Assembly: GCF_001305675.1 (NCBI RefSeq)
Contig: NZ_CP011853.1
Span: 1,426,001-1,490,000 of the forward strand
DNA length: 64,000 nt
Direction: 5' to 3'
Source: Gordonia phthalatica
GTDB taxonomy: Bacteria > Actinomycetota > Actinomycetes > Mycobacteriales > Mycobacteriaceae
This document shows positions 44,229 to 53,012 of the stretch, one piece after another. The stretch's first letter is position 1, and each line of letters begins with the position of its first letter. A model generated the notes under the pieces. The model was given only the letters and a program-made list of their open reading frames with translations. It did not search any database and was not told where the DNA came from. The translations under genes were made by a program, and so were the position numbers.

Positions 44229-44602
44229 GCCGTCTCCACGATCCGGCCGTACAGCACGGATTCGGCCAGCATCGCCGGGATCCGCGCGGGCTTCACGACG
44301 TCGGGGGAGTCGGCCGGAAGGACGCGGGCGCCGGCGATCTGCAGCGGCGTGCCGCCGCGCACCAGGGTGAACTCGCCCGCGGCGAGAACGTTCTTGACCC
44401 AGTCGGCGTCGGCACCGTAGTTGAGCGCGATGCTGATGCGACCGCCGTCGACGTAGGCCAGGACCGGCGTCTCGTACGGCCGATTGGACTTGCGGCCGAC
44501 GTGCTTCACGACGGCCCACGGGGCGATGCGCCCGGCCCACAGCCCCTGGATCGGGTTGGTGACGTACTTGTTGGCGTGAGCGACGATGCGCGGAACCTTC
44601 AT
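44225..44602 (-). CDS. Deazaflavin (F420)-dependent nitroreductase-family protein
   Basis: A 125-residue protein of the Ddn/DUF385 split-barrel family. HVGRKSNRPYETPV is the F420-contact motif that usually reads TxGRxSGxxRxxP. The C-terminal part (LNYGADADWVKNVLAAGEFT) also matches. Members use reduced F420 to reduce quinones or nitro compounds. It is the first gene of the overlapping operon ending at 41696 and is divergent from a TetR gene 90 bases away, its likely regulator. Confidence 0.84.
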   Translation of the reverse strand: MKVPRIVAHANKYVTNPIQGLWAGRIAPWAVVKHVGRKSNRPYETPVLAYVDGGRISIALNYGADADWVKNVLAAGEFTLVRGGTPLQIAGARVLPADSPDVVKPARIPAMLAESVLYGRIVETA

Positions 44603-44692
44603 GCGTCCAGCTTGCCGCATCGACGGGCATCGGGCGAGGCCGACCGGCAGGGTATGCGGGCACGGCGGTCGGAACTGCGCGATACTGTCGCC

Positions 44693-45400
44693 ATGGCAAC
44701 GACCGATCAGGTGCACACCGAGCCCGCGGAGTTCCGCATGCACGTGGTCATCGAGTCGATCAGGTTGTTCTCGGAGAAGGGCTACGAGTCGACTCCGGTC
44801 GACGAGATCGCCGCCGCCGCAGGCGTTTCGCGGCGAACCCTGTTCCGGCAGTTCCGGTCCAAGGAGGACCTGATCTTCGCCGACCACGAGACCCTCCTCG
44901 AACTCGTCGCCGAGCGCCTCGCCGACCCGCAACGTTCGGGCACCGATCCGTGGTGGGCGGTCTGCGAGGCGGCGGAACTGGTCTTCGCGCACTACGCGAC
45001 CATCCGCGACCTCGCGGTGCAGCGCTACCGCGTGGTCTCGCAGGTGCCCGCCCTCCGCGACCGCGAACTCGTCACCACGTACCGCTATCAACGGTTGTTC
45101 GAGGACTTCCTGCGTCGGGCCCGCCCCGACGTCCCCCGGGTGCGGATCATCGCCTTCGCCGCGGCGGTCACCGGAGCCCACAACTATCTGCTGCGCTCGA
45201 TGGTGCGCGGCGACGATCATGCGACCGCCGCGATCCTGCACCGCGAACTGCGTGCGATCCGCGGGACGGTGGACGGCTTCGTCGACGGCGAACGCGACGC
45301 TCCGCCGCAGGTCGCGGTTGTGACCTTCCCCAGTGGCAGCACGCCGGACGAGATCGCCGACGCGGTCCGCAGGGGATTGACGAGGCACTCAGTGCCGTGA
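44693..45400 (+). CDS. TetR-family transcriptional regulator
   Basis: A 235-residue TetR protein. The N-terminal DNA-binding domain shows IRLFSEKGYESTPVDEIA, then AAGVSRRTLFRQFRSKEDLI. The ligand domain (about residues 75-235) is helical and not assignable. It is divergent from the nitroreductase-led operon and precedes fadE25 by 77 bases. A shared 11-mer at its own 3' end and before fadE25 suggests control of fadE25. No ribosome binding site; GATACT lies 6 bases before the ATG. Confidence 0.9.
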   Translation: MATTDQVHTEPAEFRMHVVIESIRLFSEKGYESTPVDEIAAAAGVSRRTLFRQFRSKEDLIFADHETLLELVAERLADPQRSGTDPWWAVCEAAELVFAHYATIRDLAVQRYRVVSQVPALRDRELVTTYRYQRLFEDFLRRARPDVPRVRIIAFAAAVTGAHNYLLRSMVRGDDHATAAILHRELRAIRGTVDGFVDGERDAPPQVAVVTFPSGSTPDEIADAVRRGLTRHSVP

Positions 45401-45435
45401 TGAACTGTTAGTTAAGAAATAGACGGCACTCAGTG
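45384..45435. repeat. Repeated GGCACTCAGTG sites before fadE25
   Basis: GGCACTCAGTG occurs at 45384-45394 and 45425-45435, 41 bases apart. The first copy extends to the perfect palindrome GGCACT-C-AGTGCC (45384-45396), inside the last codons of the TetR gene. The second lies 43 bases before fadE25. They are candidate operators for the TetR protein. Confidence 0.5.
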
Positions 45436-45477
45436 ACATGCTGAGCGTCACGAGAGCTGCGTGTCAGCGAAGGAGAC

Positions 45478-46647
45478 ATGATGGGCAAGTTCGGAAACCC
45501 CGATTTCGACCTCTTCCAGCTTCCGGAGGAGCACCAGGCACTGCGTGAGGCCATCCGTGCCCTCGCCGAGAAGGAGATCGCGCCGCACGCCAAGGACGTC
45601 GACGAGAACGCGCGCTTCCCCGAGGAGGCGCGCGCAGCCCTCGTCGCCAACGGCTTCAACGCCGTCCACGTCCCCGAGCAGTTCGACGGTCAGGGCGCCG
45701 ACTCGGTCGCCGCCTGCATCGTGATCGAAGAAGTCGCGCGCGTCGACGTCTCCGCCTCGCTGATCCCCGCCGTCAACAAGCTCGGTACCATGGGCCTGAT
45801 CCTGTCCGGCTCGGACGAGCTCAAGGCCAAGGTCCTCCCGTCCATCGCGTCGGGCGAGGCGATGGCCTCCTACGCGCTCTCCGAGCGTGAGGCCGGTTCG
45901 GACGCCGCGTCGATGAAGACCCGCGCCCGCAAGGACGGCGACAGCTGGGTCCTCAACGGTTCCAAGTGCTGGATCACCAACGGCGGCAAGTCCACCTGGT
46001 ACACCGTCATGGCCGTCACCGACCCGGAGAAGGGTGCCAACGGCATCTCCGCGTTCATGGTCCACAAGGACGACCCGGGCTTCACCGTCGGCCCGCTGGA
46101 GCACAAGCTCGGCATCAAGGGCAGCCCCACCGCGGAGCTGTACTTCGAGAACTGCACCATCCCCGAGGACCGCATCATCGGCGACGAGGGCACCGGCTTC
46201 AAGACCGCCCTCGCCACCCTCGACCACACCCGTCCGACCATCGGCGCGCAGGCCGTCGGCGTTGCCCAGGGTGCGCTCGACGCGGCCATCGAGTACGTCA
46301 AGGACCGCAAGCAGTTCGGCAAGAGCATCAGCAAGTTCCAGGGCGTCGAGTTCATGATCGCCGACATGGCGATGAAGGTGGAGGCCGCGCGCCTCATGGT
46401 CTACACCGCCGCCGCTCGCGCCGAGCGCGGCGAGGGCAACCTCGGCTTCATCAGCTCCGCGTCCAAGTGCCTGGCCTCCGACGTCGCCATGGAGGTGACC
46501 ACCGACGCCGTCCAGCTGTTCGGCGGTGCCGGCTACACCACCGACTTCCCGGTGGAGCGCATGATGCGCGACGCCAAGATCACCCAGATCTACGAGGGCA
46601 CCAACCAGATCCAGCGCGTCGTCATGAGCCGCGCACTGCTGCGCTGA
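45478..46647 (+). CDS. fadE25: Acyl-CoA dehydrogenase FadE25
   Basis: A 389-residue acyl-CoA dehydrogenase, the same length as M. tuberculosis FadE25 and very similar throughout. The FAD signatures ALSEREAGSDAAS and KCWITNGGKSTWY and the C-terminal VQLFGGAGYTTDFPVERMMR, including the residues before the final YEGTNQIQR, are intact. The YEGTNQ glutamate is the usual catalytic base position. AAGGAG precedes two adjacent ATGs (45478 and 45481); 45478 gives the family length. It is flanked by TetR-type sites upstream and a strong terminator downstream. Confidence 0.95.
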   Translation: MMGKFGNPDFDLFQLPEEHQALREAIRALAEKEIAPHAKDVDENARFPEEARAALVANGFNAVHVPEQFDGQGADSVAACIVIEEVARVDVSASLIPAVNKLGTMGLILSGSDELKAKVLPSIASGEAMASYALSEREAGSDAASMKTRARKDGDSWVLNGSKCWITNGGKSTWYTVMAVTDPEKGANGISAFMVHKDDPGFTVGPLEHKLGIKGSPTAELYFENCTIPEDRIIGDEGTGFKTALATLDHTRPTIGAQAVGVAQGALDAAIEYVKDRKQFGKSISKFQGVEFMIADMAMKVEAARLMVYTAAARAERGEGNLGFISSASKCLASDVAMEVTTDAVQLFGGAGYTTDFPVERMMRDAKITQIYEGTNQIQRVVMSRALLR

Positions 46648-46676
46648 TCCCGGTCACGCACCACCAGTAGTCCACT

Positions 46677-46736
46677 CGCACCACTTCTGTCTCCCGCACT
46701 CGGTCGCGACCGAGTGCCGGAAACAGAAGTGGTGCG
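46677..46736. terminator. Large nested palindrome between convergent genes
   Basis: Outer arms CGCACCACTTCTGT (46677-46690) and its exact complement (46723-46736) enclose a second perfect 22-bp palindrome (46696-46717). TTTG follows on the plus strand. It lies between the stops of fadE25 and the TIGR03089 gene and should end both transcripts. At 60 bases it is longer than other terminators in the window. Confidence 0.8.
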
Positions 46737-46755
46737 TTTGGTTTCGGCGGCCGAT

Positions 46756-47451
46756 TCACCTCCAGGTGACGGTCGCCTTCTCCGTCGCCGCGGTCTTGTC
46801 CAGGCGCGCGTCATCGGCGGGGCCGTCGACGTAGACGAGGGAGGCGCCTGCGACGAGGGGAGCGGCGAAGTTCGCCACCACCTCGGCGGCGGTGCGCCAC
46901 GGGAGGACGCTGATGATCCGGTCGCCCGCCGTCACGTCGCCTGCGACTGCGGTCACGACGTCCTGCACGGAGACGTCATCGACCGCGAGATCGCCCGCCC
47001 CGGAGGGGACGAAGCGGTCGCCGTGGGCGCGGATCGATTCGCCGAAGTCGCTCAGCCCGATCGGCAGGTCGCGCACGCCCATCGCGAACGGGTCGAGCGG
47101 TACGACGACCACCTCGTCCTCGTCGTGCGCGTCGATGCGGTCGCGACTGGTGAAGACCACGCGGGCGTCGCCGTCGGCGTCGCCGATCAACACCTGGGCG
47201 CCCGCCCACCACGAGCCGAGCAGGATCGCTGCGGTCTGCCAGTGCTCGGGCAGATCGACGCGGACCTGGTCGCCCGCGATGAGACCGACTCCGTCACGCA
47301 GGAAGTTGCCGATCTTGGCGGCCCAGTTGCCGAGTGTCGCACCGGACAGCTCGGTGCGTTCACCCGTCGATTCGTTGTAGTACGTGAGCATCGGGCGTGC
47401 GTGATCGGGTGCCGCAGCCAGAATGGCTCCGGTGAGCGTGGTGGTGTTCAT
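46756..47451 (-). CDS. TIGR03089 family protein (adenylation-domain-like)
   Basis: A 231-residue protein whose start (LTYYNESTGERTELSGATLG-like) and LPEHWQTAAILLGSWWAGA segment recall the N-terminal part of acyl-CoA synthetases/AMP-binding enzymes. It lacks the P-loop and later core motifs, so it is not a working ligase. It corresponds to the actinobacterial TIGR03089 family and to Rv3268, placed next to the LCP gene as here. Function not known. Confidence 0.82.
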   Translation of the reverse strand: MNTTTLTGAILAAAPDHARPMLTYYNESTGERTELSGATLGNWAAKIGNFLRDGVGLIAGDQVRVDLPEHWQTAAILLGSWWAGAQVLIGDADGDARVVFTSRDRIDAHDEDEVVVVPLDPFAMGVRDLPIGLSDFGESIRAHGDRFVPSGAGDLAVDDVSVQDVVTAVAGDVTAGDRIISVLPWRTAAEVVANFAAPLVAGASLVYVDGPADDARLDKTAATEKATVTWR

Positions 47452-47479
47452 GTGTCCTATGTACCAGTCGGCCCCGTGA

Positions 47480-49243
47480 TCAGTTGACGCAGACGGGCCC
47501 GTCGGTGTCGGCCTTGATGACCGGAGCGGCGGGCTTCGACTTGGGAGCCGAGGAGGAGGTGCTCTCGCCGCCCTGCTCGGTGGTGTTCGAGATGGCGCCG
47601 AGCCCGTAGTTGTAGGTGTTGGTCAAGACCAGGCGGAGGGTGTTGTCAGGCAGCGAGGAGTCCTCACGGATCTCGATGGGCCCCGCCTTGAGGTCCTTGA
47701 GCAGCTGCTTGGCACCGTCGCTGTCCTTCGACTTCGCGAAGATCAGCGAGTCGAACTCGTTCATCGGCTTGCTGGACGTGGCGCCTTCCTGGTAGCCCAG
47801 GCCGTTCAGGAGTCGCATCACGTTGCCTGCCAGGCCGTCGACGGTACCGGCGTTCACGACGTCGACCTTGTACTCCGAACGAGGATTGTCGTCGGCGGCC
47901 TTCTCGCCGGTGCCGAGCTGCTGGGCGACGAACTGGTGCACGGCCTTCGTGTCGACGGCGAGGACGCTCTGCGTGCCGTCGTCGCTCCACGCCTGATCGT
48001 TCTCGATCGGGATGGTGGTGAACTTGACGTTGCCGCCGGTCAGGTCTTTGAGCTTCTCGGCGAAAGAGATGATGTCCCAGCCGTCGTCCAGCACCACCGA
48101 GCGGGACACCGCATCCTGCAGCTCCTGCAGCTTGGAGGTGTTGGTGAGCGTCTGCGTCGACAGGATCTTCTGCGCCAGCGATGCCATGTAGACCTGCTGA
48201 CGGGTGATGCGGTCCAGGTCGCCGCGGGGGAGGTCGTGGCGCTGGCGGACGAAGCTCAGCGCCTGCGGACCCATCAGGGTCTGGCGGCCGGCGCGGAAGC
48301 GGGCACCGGAGAACGGCTCGCGCACCGCGTTCTTCAAGCACACCTCGACGCCGTCGACCGCATCGGTGAGCAGGGCGAAGCCGAGCAGGCCGACCTCGGC
48401 GTAGTGGTCGACGGTGATGCCGGTGAGGTTCGCGACGCTCTCGATGAGTGCCTGCCGTCCGGCCTTGGTGCCGTCCTTCTCCGCCTGCTCCTCGCTGGTG
48501 CCTGCCTCGACCTCGCGTTTGCGGACGCCTTCGCGGGTCGTGCCGTAGGCGGCGTTGATCTTGCTCATGCCGAGCCCGGGCACGTCGACGTACGTGTCAC
48601 GCGGGATGGAGATCGCGGTCGCCTTGGAGCCGTCGTTGGGGATCCGCACGAGGACGATGGTGTCGGTGCTGGTGGTGATGTCGCCGCCGACCCGGAGCCA
48701 TTTCAACTCCTCCTCGGAGAGTGGGTTGCCGTTGGCGTCGACGCGGGAGTCGGTGCCGACCAACAGGATGTCGACGGCGCCGTCGTCGCCGCCGCCCAAC
48801 CCCAGGTCGGAGAGCAGGGTGACCGAGTCGTTGAGAGAGCGGACCTTGACCCAGCCGAGCCCGGTGACGACCAGGACCATCACGGCGAGCAGGGCGATCA
48901 GCGTCCGACCGATGTTCTTGGGGGCCACCCCGGCGATCGGGCGGGTGGCCCACAGCTTCAGCGCGGCACGGAAGCTGCCGGGCGGGGTCGCCGAGGTCCG
49001 GGCGGCGGGGCGGGGCGGGCGACGTCGGGTGGCTCCGGTGTGGATCTCCTCCGAGGCACGACGTGTCCGAGCGCCGCCCGCGGTGCGGGTCGGGGAGGGG
49101 CGCCGACGTGGTGCCTCGCCGGTGCGACGTGCGGACGCAGCGGAACCCCGACTCGACCCTCTCGGTCGGCCCGCGTTCTCCGGTTCGTGCGAACCCTCGC
49201 CTCGTGACTCCACCTGTCGCGCTGTCCCTTCGATCGTCTCCAC
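47480..49243 (-). CDS. LytR-CpsA-Psr ligase, probable arabinogalactan-peptidoglycan ligase
   Basis: A 587-residue protein: about 100 residues of basic, Arg/Pro-rich cytoplasmic tail, a membrane helix at about 113-131, an LCP catalytic domain at about 155-370 (DILLVGTDSR, TSTDTIVLVRIPNDG, ISIPRDTYVDVPG, FVRQRHDLPRGDLDRITRQQ) and a LytR_C domain at about 450-545. It matches Rv3267 (Lcp1), which attaches arabinogalactan to peptidoglycan, and its neighbours rmlD and wbbL make the linker sugar. The GTG at 49243 has GAGGG 5 bases before it. The cytoplasmic tail is long for the family. Confidence 0.93.
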   Translation of the reverse strand: METIEGTARQVESRGEGSHEPENAGRPRGSSRGSAASARRTGEAPRRRPSPTRTAGGARTRRASEEIHTGATRRRPPRPAARTSATPPGSFRAALKLWATRPIAGVAPKNIGRTLIALLAVMVLVVTGLGWVKVRSLNDSVTLLSDLGLGGGDDGAVDILLVGTDSRVDANGNPLSEEELKWLRVGGDITTSTDTIVLVRIPNDGSKATAISIPRDTYVDVPGLGMSKINAAYGTTREGVRKREVEAGTSEEQAEKDGTKAGRQALIESVANLTGITVDHYAEVGLLGFALLTDAVDGVEVCLKNAVREPFSGARFRAGRQTLMGPQALSFVRQRHDLPRGDLDRITRQQVYMASLAQKILSTQTLTNTSKLQELQDAVSRSVVLDDGWDIISFAEKLKDLTGGNVKFTTIPIENDQAWSDDGTQSVLAVDTKAVHQFVAQQLGTGEKAADDNPRSEYKVDVVNAGTVDGLAGNVMRLLNGLGYQEGATSSKPMNEFDSLIFAKSKDSDGAKQLLKDLKAGPIEIREDSSLPDNTLRLVLTNTYNYGLGAISNTTEQGGESTSSSAPKSKPAAPVIKADTDGPVCVN

Positions 49244-49378
49244 CGTGACCCTCGCAAGAGTACTGATTCAGCGGGCGCAAACCGGGGAGGCACAGCGGGG
49301 CCGGGTGCCGGTGATCTGCGGCACTGGTGCGGCCGGTCGAACCGCGAGCATGGCGTCGATGCGCCAGGATGGGTACTT

Positions 49379-50296
49379 GTGAACGGTCAACGATTCTTCG
49401 TCGTCGGGGCGGGCGGACAACTCGGCGGGCATCTGCTCGACACCGCGGGAGACCGCTCGATCGTGGCGCTGACCTCGCGAGACATCGATGTGACCGACGG
49501 GGGATCGGTGGCCCGAGCCCTCGCCGGGCTGTCCGCCGGTGATGTCGTCGTCAATGCGTCGGCGTACACCGCGGTCGACGCGGCCGAGACCGATCGGGAC
49601 GTCGCGTACGCGGTGAACGAGAACGGCCCCCGGCACCTGGCCGCGGCGACCCGCGCGGCCGGAGCCCGGCTGATCCACGTCTCCACCGACTATGTGTTCG
49701 CCGAGCCGATGCTCGACGAGAACGGTGCGCCGCGGCCGTTCGAACCGACCGACCCGACCGGTTCGCCCGCCACGGTGTACGGCGCGAGCAAACTGGCCGG
49801 CGAGCGGGCGGCACGGACTGCCGACCCGACCACCGTGGTGGTCCGGACGGCGTGGGTGTTCACGGGGCGGCGCGGCAGCAGCGACTTCGTCGCCACCATG
49901 ATCCGGCTCGAAGACGAACGGGACACCCTCCGCGTCGTCGACGACCAGACGGGGTCACCGACCTACGCGCGCGACCTCGCGGCCGGCCTCTGGGAGCTGG
50001 CCGACGTCCTCGACACCGATCCTCTGCGCACCGGCGCGGTGCTGCATGCCACCAATGCGCAGACGGCCACGTGGCACGGGCTCGCGCGGGCCGTCTTCGC
50101 CGAACTCGATGCGGACCCAGCGCGTGTTCTGCCGTGCACCACCGACGAGTTCCCGCGGCCCGCGCCGCGGCCGTCGTACTCGGTCCTCTCTGCCCGGAGC
50201 TGGGCCGATGTGGGCCTCACGCCGCTGCGGACCTGGCGTGACGCACTGCACGCCGCGCTGACCGCGAGGTCGGATGATCGCCCCGACCTCCGTTAG
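49379..50296 (+). CDS. rmlD: dTDP-4-dehydrorhamnose reductase
   Basis: A 305-residue short-chain reductase that makes dTDP-L-rhamnose, the donor for the galactan linker. The NADPH loop FVVGAGGQLGGHLL is at the start; the catalytic YGASK motif and LIHVSTDYVF are present. The first codon is GTG; no ribosome binding site is visible, but CAGGAT lies 8 bases upstream and may be the -10 box of a leaderless mRNA. wbbL starts 9 bases after the stop. The order LCP-rmlD-wbbL-manB matches M. tuberculosis Rv3267-Rv3264c. Confidence 0.95.
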   Translation: MNGQRFFVVGAGGQLGGHLLDTAGDRSIVALTSRDIDVTDGGSVARALAGLSAGDVVVNASAYTAVDAAETDRDVAYAVNENGPRHLAAATRAAGARLIHVSTDYVFAEPMLDENGAPRPFEPTDPTGSPATVYGASKLAGERAARTADPTTVVVRTAWVFTGRRGSSDFVATMIRLEDERDTLRVVDDQTGSPTYARDLAAGLWELADVLDTDPLRTGAVLHATNAQTATWHGLARAVFAELDADPARVLPCTTDEFPRPAPRPSYSVLSARSWADVGLTPLRTWRDALHAALTARSDDRPDLR

Positions 50297-50305
50297 TCTG
50301 AGCCG

Positions 50306-51187
50306 GTGACTGACACTTTCGCAGTCGTGACCGTGACCTATTCGTCGGGCGACTACCTCCACAACTTCCTCCGCACCCTGCCCGCGGCGTCCACGCAGAC
50401 GCCGCAGGTGATCATCGCCGACAACGGGTCCACCGACGGCGCGCCGGAGCAGGCGGAGGCCGACCACGAGAACGTCACGCTGGTCCACACCGGGGGCAAC
50501 ATCGGCTACGGCGGAGCGGTGAACCGCGGCGTCGCCGAGATCGACGCCGACGTCGAGTTCATCCTCGTCGCGAACCCCGACGTCGAATGGTCACCGGGCG
50601 CGATCGACGAACTCCTCGCCGCCGCGAAGCGCTGGCCGCGCGCCGCGAGCCTCGGACCGCTGATCACCGAGCCCGACGGCACCGTCTACCCGTCGGCGCG
50701 CCGCGTCCCCGACCTGATCTCCGGCACCGGACACGCGGTGCTCGGCGCGGTGTGGAAGTCCAATCCGTGGACCGTCGCCTACCGCAACGACGACGCCGAC
50801 CTCACCGAACGCCCCGTCGGCTGGCTCTCGGGCTCCTGCCTGCTGCTGCGTCGCAGCGCCTTCGACAACATCGGCGGCTTCGACTCGCGCTACTTCATGT
50901 TCATGGAGGACGTCGACCTCGGCGACCGCCTCGGCCGGTCGGGCTGGCTCAACGTCTTCGTGCCGACCGCCTCGGTGATGCACGCCAAGAGTCATTCGGT
51001 CAGCAAACATCCGGAGAAGATGATCCCGGCGCATCACGCGAGCGCCTACCGTTTCAATGCCGACCGGAACCCCGGCCCGCTGCGGGCGCCGCTGCGCCTG
51101 GCGCTGCGCGCCGGGCTCGCCGTCCGGTCGAAGATCGCCGTCGCCGCGGCACAGCGCGAACAGCGCGCCGCGGACGACCGCGCATGA
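50306..51187 (+). CDS. wbbL: Rhamnosyltransferase of the arabinogalactan linker
   Basis: A 293-residue GT2 glycosyltransferase that adds rhamnose to decaprenyl-GlcNAc. The N-terminal VVTVTYSSGDYLHNFL and IIADNGSTDGAPE are the nucleotide-binding part; the motif ANPDVEW and later FMFMEDVDLGDRLGRSGW fit the catalytic core. GTG 50306 is preceded by TAGTCT that overlaps the rmlD stop, so a second, leaderless promoter is possible besides readthrough. It overlaps the manB-side start region only by the unused ATG at 51184. Confidence 0.94.
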   Translation: MTDTFAVVTVTYSSGDYLHNFLRTLPAASTQTPQVIIADNGSTDGAPEQAEADHENVTLVHTGGNIGYGGAVNRGVAEIDADVEFILVANPDVEWSPGAIDELLAAAKRWPRAASLGPLITEPDGTVYPSARRVPDLISGTGHAVLGAVWKSNPWTVAYRNDDADLTERPVGWLSGSCLLLRRSAFDNIGGFDSRYFMFMEDVDLGDRLGRSGWLNVFVPTASVMHAKSHSVSKHPEKMIPAHHASAYRFNADRNPGPLRAPLRLALRAGLAVRSKIAVAAAQREQRAADDRA

Positions 51188-51225
51188 GCGCAGCCCACGA
51201 CACCGTGGACAAGGAAGGAAACGCT

Positions 51226-52299
51226 GTGAGTTCACCAGTTCAGGCACTGGTCCTCGTCGGAGGCAAGGGCACCCGCCTGCGGCCGCTGACGCTGTCCGCG
51301 CCCAAACCGATGCTCCCCACGGCAGGAACGCCGTTCCTGACGCACCTGCTCTCGCGCATCCGCGAAGCGGGCATCACCGACGTCGTTCTCGGCACGTCGT
51401 ACCAGGCGCACGTCTTCGCCGATCACTACGGTGACGGCTCGGCGCTCGGTCTCAACCTCTCGTACATCACCGAGGACGTGCCGCTGGGCACCGGCGGCGG
51501 CATCCGCAACGTGTACGACGCGCTGACCGCCGACACCATCCTGGTGTTCAACGGCGATGTGCTGGGCGGCACCGACATCCGCGACGTCCTCGAGACCCAC
51601 CAGAGCTCGGGCGCCGAGGTGACGCTCCACCTGGTCCGCGTCGGCGACCCCCGAGCGTTCGGCTGCGTGCCGACCGACGCGAACGGTCGCGTCACCGCCT
51701 TCCTGGAGAAGACTCAGGACCCGCCGACCAACCAGATCAACGCGGGCACCTACGTGTTCCAGCGGTCGGTGATCGGGGAGATCCCGGCGGGCCGCCCGGT
51801 GTCGGTGGAGCGCGAGGTGTTCCCGTCGATCCTGGCCCAGGGCAGACACATCCAGGCGCACGTCGACGACGCCTACTGGCGCGACATGGGCACTCCGGAG
51901 GACTTCGTCCGCGGCTCCGCGGACCTGGTGCGCGGCATCGCGCCGTCGGCCGCCCTCGCCAAGCCGTGCGGCGAATCGCTGGTGCTCGACGGTGCCGACG
52001 TGGCGCGCGACGCCGTCCTCATCGGCGGCACCGTGGTCGGCCGCGGTGCTCGCATCGGCTCCGGAGCGCGTCTCGACGGCGCGGTGGTCTTCGACGGTGC
52101 GTCCGTGGAGGCCGGGGCCGTCGTCGAACGTAGCATCGTCGGCTTCGACGCGGTCGTCGGCAGCCACGCCCTGGTCCGCGACACAGTCATCGGCGACCGC
52201 GCCGTGGTCGGCGCCCGCTGCGAACTGCTGCGCGGTGCGCGTGTGTGGCCGGGCGTCGAGATCCCCGACAACGGCATCCGCTTCTCGACGGACGTCTGA
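51226..52299 (+). CDS. manB: Mannose-1-phosphate guanylyltransferase / nucleotidyltransferase
   Basis: A 357-residue sugar-nucleotide pyrophosphorylase (M. tuberculosis Rv3264c is 359). The N-terminal domain has LVLVGGKGTRLRPLTLSAPK and VFNGDVLGGTD; the C-terminal part (about 240-357) is a left-handed beta helix made of hexapeptide repeats (ARIGSGARLDGAVVFDGASV). It makes GDP-mannose or a related donor for cell-wall glycans. GTG 51226 was preferred over the ATG at 51184 because GGAAGGAAAC lies just before it and the N-terminus then matches its orthologue. Confidence 0.9.
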   Translation: MSSPVQALVLVGGKGTRLRPLTLSAPKPMLPTAGTPFLTHLLSRIREAGITDVVLGTSYQAHVFADHYGDGSALGLNLSYITEDVPLGTGGGIRNVYDALTADTILVFNGDVLGGTDIRDVLETHQSSGAEVTLHLVRVGDPRAFGCVPTDANGRVTAFLEKTQDPPTNQINAGTYVFQRSVIGEIPAGRPVSVEREVFPSILAQGRHIQAHVDDAYWRDMGTPEDFVRGSADLVRGIAPSAALAKPCGESLVLDGADVARDAVLIGGTVVGRGARIGSGARLDGAVVFDGASVEAGAVVERSIVGFDAVVGSHALVRDTVIGDRAVVGARCELLRGARVWPGVEIPDNGIRFSTDV

Positions 52300-52312
52300 G
52301 CGAGACCGAACG

Positions 52313-52359
52313 ATCTCGGCCCCCGAAACCGTCTCGCAGACGGGTTCGGGGGCCGAGAT
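52313..52359. terminator. Bidirectional hairpin terminator after manB
   Basis: A perfect 15-bp stem (52313-52327 with 52345-52359) encloses an inner hairpin and is followed by TCTTGCTT on the plus strand. It lies between the stops of manB and the convergent O-methyltransferase. Confidence 0.88.
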
Positions 52360-52370
52360 TCTTGCTTCGG

Positions 52371-53012
52371 TCAGGCCTTCGCCGCAGCCAGCAGTCCGGT
52401 GCCCACCGGGATCACCGCGGGCAGGAGACGGTCGTCCTCGGCGATGATCGACGCGGCCTCCCGCGCGGCCAGCGTGCGCGGATCGGCGGCGTCACGGTCG
52501 GCGATGGTGCCGTCGGCCGACGCGTTGTTGACGACGACGAGGCCGCCGGGCCGCAGGATGCGGATGGCCTCGGTGACGAAGAGCGGGTAGCTCAGCGGCG
52601 CGCCGTCGATGAACACCAGGTCGTAGGTGGAGTCGGCGAGGCGGGTCAGCACATCGGTGGGCGCCCCGTTGATCAACCGCGTACGACCGGGCGCGATGTG
52701 CGCGTCGGCGAAGGTCTCGCGGGCCGCACGGTGATGCTCGGACTCCGGGTCGATGGTCGTGAGGACGCCGTTCTCGGGCATGCCCGCCAGTAGCCACAGT
52801 CCGCTGACGCCCACCCCGGTACCGATCTCCACGACGTGCTTGGACCCCGCGACCCGCGCGAGGAGCGACAGCAGCGCGCCGGTGGCCGGCGAGACCGCCG
52901 AGGCGCCCAGCTCCTCGGCGCGGAGTCGGGCCTCGGTGAGCGCCTCGTCCTCGACGATCGCTGATTCGGCGTACTCACTCAGGGAAGCGGCGGCGGCCGC
53001 GGTGTCACTCAT
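52371..53012 (-). CDS. O-methyltransferase
   Basis: A 213-residue class I SAM-dependent methyltransferase of the catechol-type family 3. The SAM loop is HVVEIGTGVGVSGLWLLAGM; DLVFIDGAPLSYP is the acidic metal-binding segment, and RILRPGGLVVVNNA follows. It corresponds to Rv1220c, which lies divergently beside sigE in M. tuberculosis as here. The substrate is unknown. Confidence 0.9.
   Translation of the reverse strand: MSDTAAAAASLSEYAESAIVEDEALTEARLRAEELGASAVSPATGALLSLLARVAGSKHVVEIGTGVGVSGLWLLAGMPENGVLTTIDPESEHHRAARETFADAHIAPGRTRLINGAPTDVLTRLADSTYDLVFIDGAPLSYPLFVTEAIRILRPGGLVVVNNASADGTIADRDAADPRTLAAREAASIIAEDDRLLPAVIPVGTGLLAAAKA

Noticed and set aside
44640..44672. CCGACCG...CGGTCGG as the operator of the four-gene operon
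   Set aside because: The 19-base spacer is long for a TetR site and such 7-mers arise often by chance at this GC content.
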